Assembly (NCBI GenBank): GCA_016196035.1
Contig: JACPYM010000040.1
Location: 38,045-102,044, forward strand
Length of the DNA stretch: 64,000 nt
Source of the DNA: Acidobacteriota bacterium
GTDB lineage: Bacteria; Acidobacteriota; Blastocatellia; RBC074
Reading direction: 5' to 3'
The position numbers and the translations under genes were made by a program. Positions 52,603-61,000 of the stretch are shown piece by piece. The first letter of the stretch is position 1; every line of letters starts with the position of its first letter. The notes under the pieces were generated by a model, which saw only the letters and a list, made by a program, of their open reading frames with translations, ran no database searches and was not told the origin of the DNA.

Positions 52603-54045
52603 CTACGCCAGCAAATCATCCACCACCAACCCCTGCACATCCGTCAGTCTGAAATCCCGTCCAGCATAACGATACGTCAGCCGTTCGTGATCAAAGCCCA
52701 ACAGCTTCAAAACCGTCGCGTGCAGGTCGTGTACGTGCACAGGCTTTTCCGCCGCCGCAAAGCCAAACTCATCGGTCGCGCCGTGCACATAACCTTGCTT
52801 CACGCCGCCCCCGGCGAGCCACATCGAGAAGCCGTGGTTGTTGTGATCGCGGCCCCATTCGGCGCGATTGCTGCCGCCGGATGGCCCGGTCAATTCGACG
52901 ACAGGTGTGCGTCCGAATTCCCCGCCCCAGATGACCAACGTGTCGTCGAGCATGCCGCGCTGTTTGAGATCGGTGAGCAGCGCGCCGATGGCTTGGTCGG
53001 TGGCTTGGGCGAGTTGTTTGTGCGCGGTGGCTAGATTGTCGTGGCTGTCCCAGGGTTGGTCTTTGCCCTGCCACACCTGCACGAAGCGCACGCCGTGTTC
53101 CAACAGCCGCCGCGCCAATAGTACCTGCCGTCCATAGAGATTCTCGCCGTAAAGTTTGCGCACGTGTTCCGGCTCACGGCTGACATCAAACACGTCGGTC
53201 GCTTCGGCCTGCATGCGATAGGCCAGTTCGTAGGATTGAATCTGCGCTTCGATCAGCGCGTCTTCCTGACGTTGCTGTTGATAGCGGCGATTGAGTTGCG
53301 CCAGCAGATCGAGTTGGCGGCGCTGTTGCGGGCGCGAGGTGTATTCGTTTTTGATGTGCTGAATCAGCCGCTCGACTTCGGTTTCTTTGGTGTCAATGTG
53401 CGTGCCCTGATAGACCGACGGCAAAAAACCCGCCGTCCAATTTTGCACGCCGCTGACCGGATAGCCGAATGGGCACAGCACAACAAAGCCGGGCAGGTTT
53501 TGATTTTCGGTGCCCAGGCCATACGTCAGCCATGCGCCGAAGCTGGGCCGCAACTGGCGCGGGTCGCCGCAATTCATCAGCAACAGCGACGGCTCGTGAT
53601 TGGGCAAGTCGGTGTGCATCGAACGAATCACGCACAGTTCGTCTACGTGCTGGGCCGTGTGCGGATAGATTTCGCTGACCTCGATGCCGCTCTGCCCGTG
53701 CTTTTCAAACTTGAAGGGCGAGCCGAAACCTACGCCAGTCTTGCGCTCGGTCTTCAGGTGAATCGGCAGCGTCTGGCCGTCGTATTTGGTCAACATTGGC
53801 TTGGGATCGAAGGTGTCTACCTGCGACGGGCCGCCGTTCATAAACAGGTGAATCACACGTTTGACCTTGGGCGCGAAATGCGGCGCTTTGGGCGCGAGCG
53901 GATTGGCGAGGCGCTTGTCTTCGGCCAACGCTGTTTGATCGGACAGTTGCGCAAAGGCGAGCGCGCCAAAGCCCATGCCGCAACGGTGCAACAGTTCGCG
54001 GCGGGTCAGGAAGTTGTCAGCCAACTCAGTTTTGTGGTGAAACAT
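52603..54045 (-). CDS. DUF1501 family protein, Tat-exported
   Basis: A 480-residue protein of the DUF1501 family, common in Planctomycetes and Acidobacteria beside PSCyt1/DUF1553 genes. The N-terminus has a twin-arginine signal (LTRRELLHRCGMGFGALAFA). The fold is related to alkaline phosphatase/sulfatase enzymes: VIHLFMNGGPSQVDTFDPKP, IWGGEFGRTPVVE, DHNNHGFSMWLAGGGVKQG, YRYAGRDFRLTDVQG. Molecular function is not established. It lies downstream of the PSCyt1/DUF1553 gene on the same strand, with a 130-residue unknown gene between them; the pair probably forms one secreted system. Confidence 0.92.
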   Translation of the reverse strand: MFHHKTELADNFLTRRELLHRCGMGFGALAFAQLSDQTALAEDKRLANPLAPKAPHFAPKVKRVIHLFMNGGPSQVDTFDPKPMLTKYDGQTLPIHLKTERKTGVGFGSPFKFEKHGQSGIEVSEIYPHTAQHVDELCVIRSMHTDLPNHEPSLLLMNCGDPRQLRPSFGAWLTYGLGTENQNLPGFVVLCPFGYPVSGVQNWTAGFLPSVYQGTHIDTKETEVERLIQHIKNEYTSRPQQRRQLDLLAQLNRRYQQQRQEDALIEAQIQSYELAYRMQAEATDVFDVSREPEHVRKLYGENLYGRQVLLARRLLEHGVRFVQVWQGKDQPWDSHDNLATAHKQLAQATDQAIGALLTDLKQRGMLDDTLVIWGGEFGRTPVVELTGPSGGSNRAEWGRDHNNHGFSMWLAGGGVKQGYVHGATDEFGFAAAEKPVHVHDLHATVLKLLGFDHERLTYRYAGRDFRLTDVQGLVVDDLLA

Positions 54046-54064
54046 AACCGGCCTTTCTTTCCAA

Positions 54065-54457
54065 TCAATTCAACGGGCGTTTATCCACACGCTCCAAATA
54101 CTCCGTCAACAGTAACTCTGGGATTGAAGCGATGACCTCGTCGCCTTCATCCCAACGGAACATCTTGGGGATGCAGCCGACCTCAATGGACGGAGGCTGT
54201 TTCTCATAACGCGGCGTATATTCAATTTCGCAATAGATTGAATTGGCATGACACGCGTCAAGCACCGCCGCAATGATGTTGCCGTGATGCGCTCGCGCGG
54301 CATCCACCTTAAGCCAGTTGCCAAAATACAAAGCCTCAAACTGGCCATCAACTTTACGGCAACGTTGTGGTTCGGCCGTTGCCCATTTTGCTAGCAACGC
54401 TTCGATCTCAGCTTGCGCATCAGAAACACGATCATCCGCAGTTTGTTGTATCGGCAT
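54065..54457 (-). CDS. Hypothetical protein between DUF1553 and DUF1501 genes
   Basis: A 130-residue soluble protein with no signal peptide, so unlike its two exported neighbours it would stay in the cytoplasm. Visible features: a helical start (DAQAEIEALLAKWATAEPQ), EALYFGNWLKVDAARAHHGN, and a beta-rich end (IYCEIEYTPRYEKQPPSIEV, GDEVIASIPELLLTEYLERV). I recognise no family. A GGAGG-type site precedes the ATG, and spacing to both neighbours is short (10 and 19 bp), which supports a real gene in the same transcript. Confidence 0.65.
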   Translation of the reverse strand: MPIQQTADDRVSDAQAEIEALLAKWATAEPQRCRKVDGQFEALYFGNWLKVDAARAHHGNIIAAVLDACHANSIYCEIEYTPRYEKQPPSIEVGCIPKMFRWDEGDEVIASIPELLLTEYLERVDKRPLN

Positions 54458-54467
54458 AACTCCTCCT

Positions 54468-57400
54468 TCAATCCAGCACCAGAAATTCCGCCGCCGCCAG
54501 CAAGGTTTGCGCGTAGCGTTCCCACGCCGTCAGCGGCGTTACCCACGGCGCGCGAAAATCACGCAGCGAATCCCACGTCTCGCCGCTGCCAGCATCGTTG
54601 CCAGCTAGGCGTTGAATCGTCACCGCCCATTTGAAGCCATTGCCCGCCGAGCCTTTGCTGACCTCGGCGACGAAATCGAGCGTGTCGCCGCGTTGCACGG
54701 CCACTTCTGCAACAGCAGTCGAGGTTTGCTCTGGCCGCGCCGTCCAGTTGCCCGCGCGACCGTTGCGGCTGGAAACAATGTGCGCCTGCACGCCATCGCA
54801 CTTGCGGCAGCCGTTCTCAAAGGTCTGTTCCAGCACGCCACCAAGCTTCACGCGGCCATCAAAGGGCGCGACCCAGCGGCGGATGAGCGCGTTCGCTTTG
54901 CCTTCGTAAATCAGCCCGCCCTTGTTATTGAGCAACGCCAGCGAGGTGCGCGGGTCGCCGGGCATCGCGGAGTTGCGCCATTCGCCCTGCAAAAACCAGG
55001 CGAAGGGTTTGAAGGTTTTGACGCGCTCGGCCTTTTCATCCAATTCGCCCTGGCCGTATTGCCACGCCTGGCTGTACGTGTTGTCCAAGAGAACTTTGTC
55101 GGTGTTGGCAGGTTCGTTGATGAATTGCAGCGCCAGCGCCAACTCGCCAGCCCCAGGCCGACGGTTGTATAGCAAGCGATAGAGTTGCGCGATGCGGCGG
55201 CGCGGATTTTTTTCCGTCGCGATTTCGGGTCGCTGCAACAGCGCGCGCGCCTGTTCGATGACAAATGGACTGTTCAGCAGCAACAGCGCCTGTTGCGGCA
55301 CGGTGGTCAGGTAACGTTGCGGGCTGTGCGCTTCGGGACTGGCAAAATCGAAGGCCAGAAAATCGCCGGGCACGATGGCGCGATCAATAAACGAATAAAG
55401 CGTGCGCCGCTGCATAAACGGCCACGCTTCAGCACTGGCGGGCAAGCCGGCGAGCTTGAGATCAAGCTTGCCACTGGCTTGTAACAAGGCGTCGCGCAAC
55501 TCTTCAATATCCAAGCGTCGCCGGTTCATGTGCCACAGCAACTTGTTTTCCGGATCACGCTGGCGGGCCGCCGCGTTGTCGGTGCTGCTTTGCTGATAAG
55601 CGCGTGAAAGTACCAACAGCCGGTGCAGCTTTTTCAGTGACCAGCCATCCGATTGCGGATTGCGGATTGCGGATTGCGGATTGTCTGCGTCGTTCATAAA
55701 CGTCGAGGCCAACCAATCCAATAACGCCGGATGCGTGGGGGCTTCACCGCGTGTGCCGAAATCGCTGGGGGTGCGCACCAACCCATTGCCGAAATGATGC
55801 TGCCAGATGCGATTGACCATGACGCGCGCCGTCAATGGATTGCGCGGGTCGGCAATCGCCTGCGCCAGTTCCAAACGCCCGCTGCCGTTCGTGAAAGGCT
55901 TGCGGTCAGGGCCGGCGAGGATTTGCAGGAACTGCGGCTGCACCTGCTCGCCTTTGTTTTCAGGCTTGCCGCGCAGGAAGACGTAACCGGATTGCGGCGT
56001 TTCGGCATCCTCGACGCTTTGCGCGCGCGGCGGCGCGCCGCGATAGGCTTGCGCTAAAAAGAGACTTTCCAGCTTGCGGCGGCTGCCGTCTTCGTTTTGC
56101 TTGTCGGTCGAGAGGCGCACCGCTTCGTAATCGCTGAAGGGAAAGTTGAGGGGCGAGTCAGCGCCGCGAATCACCTGTCGCAAGGCTTCGACGTGGGCGT
56201 CAGTTAGCGTTTCCGGCTTGTCGTATTGCGCAAGCAGTTTGCCGTATGTTTCCGCCGCCTCGTTCAGCGAAGCGGGCGGCTCTTTGAACGCTGCGCGCAC
56301 CAGCGGATTGGCGGCCTGATCGGTCAACACAGCAACGGCCTTTACTTTGAATTCCGCGGCGGGCAGCGTGCTCAGGCGTTGCCAGATGGCCCAAACCGGA
56401 TTGTCTTTGGCTTGTTGCAAGTAAGTGCGCCAACGGCGCAGCAGGTAAACGTTGTAATCCTTCTCTTGGGCATACTTTGGTAACTCACTGTCTGGCAACG
56501 CGCGGGCCTCGGCGGCGAAGCGCAGCGATTTCGCCAGTTCGGGCGCACTGGCATACAACTCTTTCAACTTGGGAAAGCGCGCCGCACGCTTTTTTTGAAT
56601 GTCGGTCTCGATCTTCTTTTCTTCGGCTTTGGTTTCGGCTTCAAACTCACCGCCCACGGCTGCGTTCGGATCAAGCAGCGGCAATTGTTTCGGCTCGCGC
56701 GTATTGCTGAAGATGTTGTAAAGCGCGTAGTAATCGCGCGTCGGAATCGGATCGAATTTGTGATTGTGGCAGCGCGCGCAACTGACCGTCAGCCCCAGCA
56801 AGCCGCGCGAGACGACATCAATCTTGTCATCCAGCCGTTCGTGCTGATTCACATTCAGCCCGCCCCGGCTGAGCGAAACGAAACCGAGCGCCGCCAGATT
56901 ACGCCTGTCATTGTTGGGCAATTTGTCCGCCGCCAGTTGCTGCACGATGAATTGGTCGTAAGGCATGTCTTCGTTCAACGCGCGCACCACCCAGTCGCGG
57001 TAGGTGTAAGCAAAGGGGAACCAGCCTTGCAGATTGCGGCCCGCGTCAATCATGCCCAACGTATCGGAATAGCGCGCGACATCGAGCCAGTGCCGCCCCC
57101 AGCGTTCGCCGTAATGCGGGCTTGCTAACAACCGTTCGACAACTTTCGCATAAGCATCAGGCGCACGGTCGGCCAGAAAGGCTTCCATTTCGGCGGGCGG
57201 CGGCGGCAAGCCGGTCAGGTCAAAAGTCACGCGCCGCAACAACGTGCGTTTGTCGGCGGGCGGATTGAAGCTCAAGCCTTTGGCTTCGAGTTCAGCCAGT
57301 AGGAAGGCGTCTACCGGATTGTTCGTCGCGCCTTTGACGGCGGGCACGGCGGGCCGGCGCACGGGTTGAAACGACCAGAAGGCTTGGTGTTCGGGTTTGA

Positions 57401-57809
57401 TGAGGTATTCGTTTTTGGTGGCGAGGGTGACGGGCCAAGGCGCGCCGCCTTTGATCCAGCGCGTCAGATCGGCGATTTCCGCATCGCTGAGTTTCGCGCC
57501 GCCTTTGGGCATGCGCAGCGTGGCGTGCGTGTGGTTGACGGCTTGTAGCAACAGACTGTTGGCGGGATCGCCGCTGACGATGGCCGGGCCGCGTTGGCCG
57601 CCTTTGAGCAAGGCGGCGCGGGTGTCCACTCGCAACCCGCCTTTGGCCGCGTCGGCGTGGCAATCGTAACAATGCGCGGCTAGCAACGGGCGGATGCGTT
57701 GCTCGAAAAATTCGGTTTGGGCGGTGGCAAGGTTGGCGGGTGATTGCTGGGCGTGACCGGTTGGCAACCCATACAGCAACGCCAGCAAGCATAACGCCAG
57801 GCGTTTCAC
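54468..57809 (-). CDS. PSCyt1/DUF1549/DUF1553 cytochrome-like protein
   Basis: An exported protein of about 1113 residues. The GTG at 57809 gives a signal peptide (VKRLALCLLALLYGLPTGHA); an ATG frame from 58043 would add residues that include a repeat. Domains: PSCyt1 with heme site CYDCH (about residue 48) and RMPKGGAKLSDAEIADLTRW; DUF1549 with LLRRVTFDLTGLPPPPAEME and YGERWGRHWLDVARYSDT; a second heme-like site SCARCHNHKFDPIPTRDYY; DUF1553 with ARVMVNRIWQHHFGNGLV and a C-terminal beta-rich domain near FENGCRKCDGVQ. Function is not established; these proteins pair with DUF1501 partners. A heptamer repeat lies inside the gene at 55651-55683. Confidence 0.9.
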   Translation of the reverse strand: MKRLALCLLALLYGLPTGHAQQSPANLATAQTEFFEQRIRPLLAAHCYDCHADAAKGGLRVDTRAALLKGGQRGPAIVSGDPANSLLLQAVNHTHATLRMPKGGAKLSDAEIADLTRWIKGGAPWPVTLATKNEYLIKPEHQAFWSFQPVRRPAVPAVKGATNNPVDAFLLAELEAKGLSFNPPADKRTLLRRVTFDLTGLPPPPAEMEAFLADRAPDAYAKVVERLLASPHYGERWGRHWLDVARYSDTLGMIDAGRNLQGWFPFAYTYRDWVVRALNEDMPYDQFIVQQLAADKLPNNDRRNLAALGFVSLSRGGLNVNQHERLDDKIDVVSRGLLGLTVSCARCHNHKFDPIPTRDYYALYNIFSNTREPKQLPLLDPNAAVGGEFEAETKAEEKKIETDIQKKRAARFPKLKELYASAPELAKSLRFAAEARALPDSELPKYAQEKDYNVYLLRRWRTYLQQAKDNPVWAIWQRLSTLPAAEFKVKAVAVLTDQAANPLVRAAFKEPPASLNEAAETYGKLLAQYDKPETLTDAHVEALRQVIRGADSPLNFPFSDYEAVRLSTDKQNEDGSRRKLESLFLAQAYRGAPPRAQSVEDAETPQSGYVFLRGKPENKGEQVQPQFLQILAGPDRKPFTNGSGRLELAQAIADPRNPLTARVMVNRIWQHHFGNGLVRTPSDFGTRGEAPTHPALLDWLASTFMNDADNPQSAIRNPQSDGWSLKKLHRLLVLSRAYQQSSTDNAAARQRDPENKLLWHMNRRRLDIEELRDALLQASGKLDLKLAGLPASAEAWPFMQRRTLYSFIDRAIVPGDFLAFDFASPEAHSPQRYLTTVPQQALLLLNSPFVIEQARALLQRPEIATEKNPRRRIAQLYRLLYNRRPGAGELALALQFINEPANTDKVLLDNTYSQAWQYGQGELDEKAERVKTFKPFAWFLQGEWRNSAMPGDPRTSLALLNNKGGLIYEGKANALIRRWVAPFDGRVKLGGVLEQTFENGCRKCDGVQAHIVSSRNGRAGNWTARPEQTSTAVAEVAVQRGDTLDFVAEVSKGSAGNGFKWAVTIQRLAGNDAGSGETWDSLRDFRAPWVTPLTAWERYAQTLLAAAEFLVLD
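55651..55683. repeat. Heptamer tandem repeat inside the DUF1553 gene
   Basis: GATTGCG is repeated four times plus GATTG. On the coding strand it reads ATCCGCA-type words and encodes the NPQSAIRNPQSD segment between two conserved DUF1553 blocks. It keeps the frame. Confidence 0.9.
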
Positions 57810-57855
57810 TGGGTGCACACGCAAGGATGATTCTGCTGGCAAACGCGCTTTGAGC

Positions 57856-57945
57856 GTCCGACAAGCTGCCAGCTTGTCGGCGGCGTGGCAGCCAACCGAC
57901 TGGCCGCACTGCCGCAGCCGCCGACAAGCTGGCAGCTTGTCGGAC
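57856..57945. repeat. Inverted-repeat element upstream of PSCyt1/DUF1553 gene
   Basis: Perfect 29-bp arms at 57856-57884 and 57917-57945, each holding the palindromic core CCGACAAGCTGCCAGC continued to TTGTCGG. It lies 47 bp before the GTG start and inside the longer open frame. No second copy was seen. Confidence 0.93.
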
Positions 57946-58035
57946 ATTTTGGGGTTCGCCAACAGAATCAAGGATGTGCGCGCGCCCAGGGCCGCCGCAA
58001 TTTTCTCAGTAACACCTCTTGCGGAGATCATCATT

Positions 58036-61000
58036 TCATCCATTCACAGTTTGTACGCCTAGCAGTAGCCGGCCTTTGATCTCGCCCAAGGCCTCGACGA
58101 CCGTCGCTTGTGCTTTTTGCTGCGCCAGCATGGTGCGCATGAAATCGAGTTGGCTCAGCGCCGAATCTGCTTCGTGGGGCCGTGCGCCGGTGCCAAAGGT
58201 GGCTTGATATTCGGCGATGATCTGCTCTTTGTTTTCGGGCAGTGTGCCGAGGTAAAGGTACCGCAACACCAGGGCGTCGGGGATCGCCACGCGCACCCAG
58301 AAGTCTTCTTTCACCGCCAGTTTCTGGCGCGCGGCGTTGACGCAATCTTCCAGCAAGCGCAAAAACTCTGGCTGCACGGGGGGCGTAGCGGTTTTCCGGG
58401 CGCGACCGGATTTGCGTTTGGGCGGTGCGGGCGCGTGTTCGCCCAGCAGAATGCGGCAGGCCAGCCAGTTAAAGGTGGAGTAATTGTCGCGCGGCTGGCC
58501 GCCGGCAACGCTGTGCTCACTGGCCTTTTCGTACCACTTGCCAGCCTGTTGCAAGGGCTTTTCGTACTCCTGCTGTTGCTGCGCCGCGAGCAGCGCCTGG
58601 CTCTTGTAAACACGGCCCAACAGCGAGAGCCGTTCGGTCGTTTCGCCAAACGCATCATTTAACCAGGTGAGCTGGGCGATAGCCTTCTTCAAACCCGGGC
58701 CTGCCTGCTTCACCAACTCCGGCTCCAAGTCCTGACCGGCGGTTTCGGCTTTGCGCAATTCACTATCTACGCGGCGGCTTTCCAGATTGGCGAGGCGTTC
58801 GACCGCGCGCAAAGAGGCACGCGCATCGTCCTTCTCGACGGCCAGCTTGTAAGCCTCAATCGCTTTGGTGAACTCGCCCAACTCGCGCCAGGTATCGCCA
58901 AGATCAGTCAGCATTTCGCCATCACGCAATCCGTCCGGCAGCGCTTGCTGCACACGTTCCAACCACTCGATCCAACGGCGATTGTTGAGCGGATCGGTGG
59001 CGTCGGGTTGTTCGGCAATGCTCTTGATTTCATCACGATATTCACGGCGCGAATAAAAACTCCCGTCGCCGTCGCCGCGGTTATACCCGGTGTTGAGGGT
59101 AAAACTGGGGTTGCCGTAACACTGATAAGCGCCCCAGGTATTGGTTTGGCTGTGCAGTTGGAACGTGCGTTGGCGCGCCGCCAGCACCGCTTCGCCGAAG
59201 CGTGTGCCGCTGAGCATCTCGCGATAAAACTCGTCGGCAAAGGTCAGCGCCGCGCCATCATCCACAGCCCAACCGGCGGCGATGACGGCTTTGACGCCGA
59301 TCTTGATCAGTTCTTCAGCCACGCTCGCGGCCAACCGGTGCGGGTATTCGGTATTGAGCCGCCGCTGGTCGCTTTGGGCTTGCGCGTCGAGTTGGCCCAA
59401 GTGGCAACAGTTGATGAAAACCAGTTCCGGCACGGCGCGCAAGTTCACGATTTCGGTCGAGGTCAGATATTGCTCGCGGCCCAGCACGACGCCCTGCCGT
59501 TTGCTTTCGTTGGGATCGAAGACGCCGTGCGCGGCGATGTGCAGGATTTGATATTCGCGGGCGAATAATTCGGTGATGACATCGGCCCCATTGCGCTTGA
59601 TCATTTCTGTCACCGCGAATTGCGCGGGTTTGAGGGCCGCCGCCACAAGCTGGGCTTCCTGTTGCGCGCCGAAAAGTTCGGGCAGTCCATGATCGGCGGC
59701 ATCGCCGACCACCAGCGCGTTGCGTTCGCGCGCGGGAATGGGGTTGGGCCTGAAATCAACCGTCTTGAACTGGCGCAACATGCCGATTTGCGTGACGATG
59801 GGTTTGTCCTTCTGCGAGCGTTCGGCCAGCAATTCCCAGGGGTAACGCGCGGCTTCGCGATCCAGCACCAACAGCGTGTTCTCAGATTGATTCTTCAGCT
59901 CGTTCGGCACCAGCAATTCAAAGAGCGTGGTCGCCAGACTGGGATTGAAGGCCGGTTGCGCAATCGAGTCGCGCACCAGGCGATCCACCCAGAGCCGCTG
60001 CGTCGCCTGCATCAGATTTTCGGCGCGCGCCCGGTCGGTCAGCACTGTAAATTCCAGGCTGTCGTCTTCGGCCTTGCGGGCGGCAACTTCAAATTCATGC
60101 AGGCAGTTGATGAGTTCGATCAGATAGGCGCGTTGCGCCGGCACGCGCGCCGATTCCTCCATCACTTTTTCGATCAATCCGCGCAGCGTCTCGCGCGACG
60201 CCGGGGCGGCCCTGAGTTGGCGCAGCAATTCGGGGAAGCTCTGGTAAATGGCGGTGCCCGCCTGTTTGTTGACCCCCACAATCTGAATGCGCCGCCACCA
60301 ATCATTGGCGTAAGGCGCGTAGGGGCGCTGATAACGTCCGCCGCGTTGCGGGTTGAGCAAATTGGGCGCGACCTCGATGCCCACTTGATCGCCGAATTCG
60401 GCGGGCGGTTTCAGGCGCAAGCGGTGCGTCGCGTGAATGGCCTGAATCGCCACGTCTTCGTAAAGTTCGACCAGTTCGACTTTATCAATGCGCACCTTGT
60501 CCCACAGCTTTTGCGCTTGCAGGATGCGGTTGGCATTGACGATGCCGGTCAAAATGGCTTCGACGGATTCGTCCACGGTCAAGGCGTGGCCGCCATAGGT
60601 GCCGATCATCAGCGTGCTGAACGCGGCTGACCGCACGCCCGTTTCAGCGGCGCGCGCCGGACATTCCGCCAGCGCCAGCGCATATTCCAGTGCCGCCGTC
60701 GTCACACCTTGCCGCACGACATCGGCGCGGATTTCGCCGATCTCACCCAAACCGATGATCAGAGCGCCGGGCGGTTGATTATCCGGTTTCATCAACACGA
60801 CCGCCGCCGTGTTTTGCGGGCCGGGATAGCGATTGAGTTTGTGCCGTTCGGACAAACGTCCACCGAGCCGTTTATCCAGTACGGCTTCGGCATTGACGAT
60901 GGGGGTGCTGGTGTAATGACCGACGGCGACCGGGTATTTGGCATAACGCAAATGCCCGTGCATCACCGAGACCTGCACCGTGTAAGCCGAATCGGCGGCA

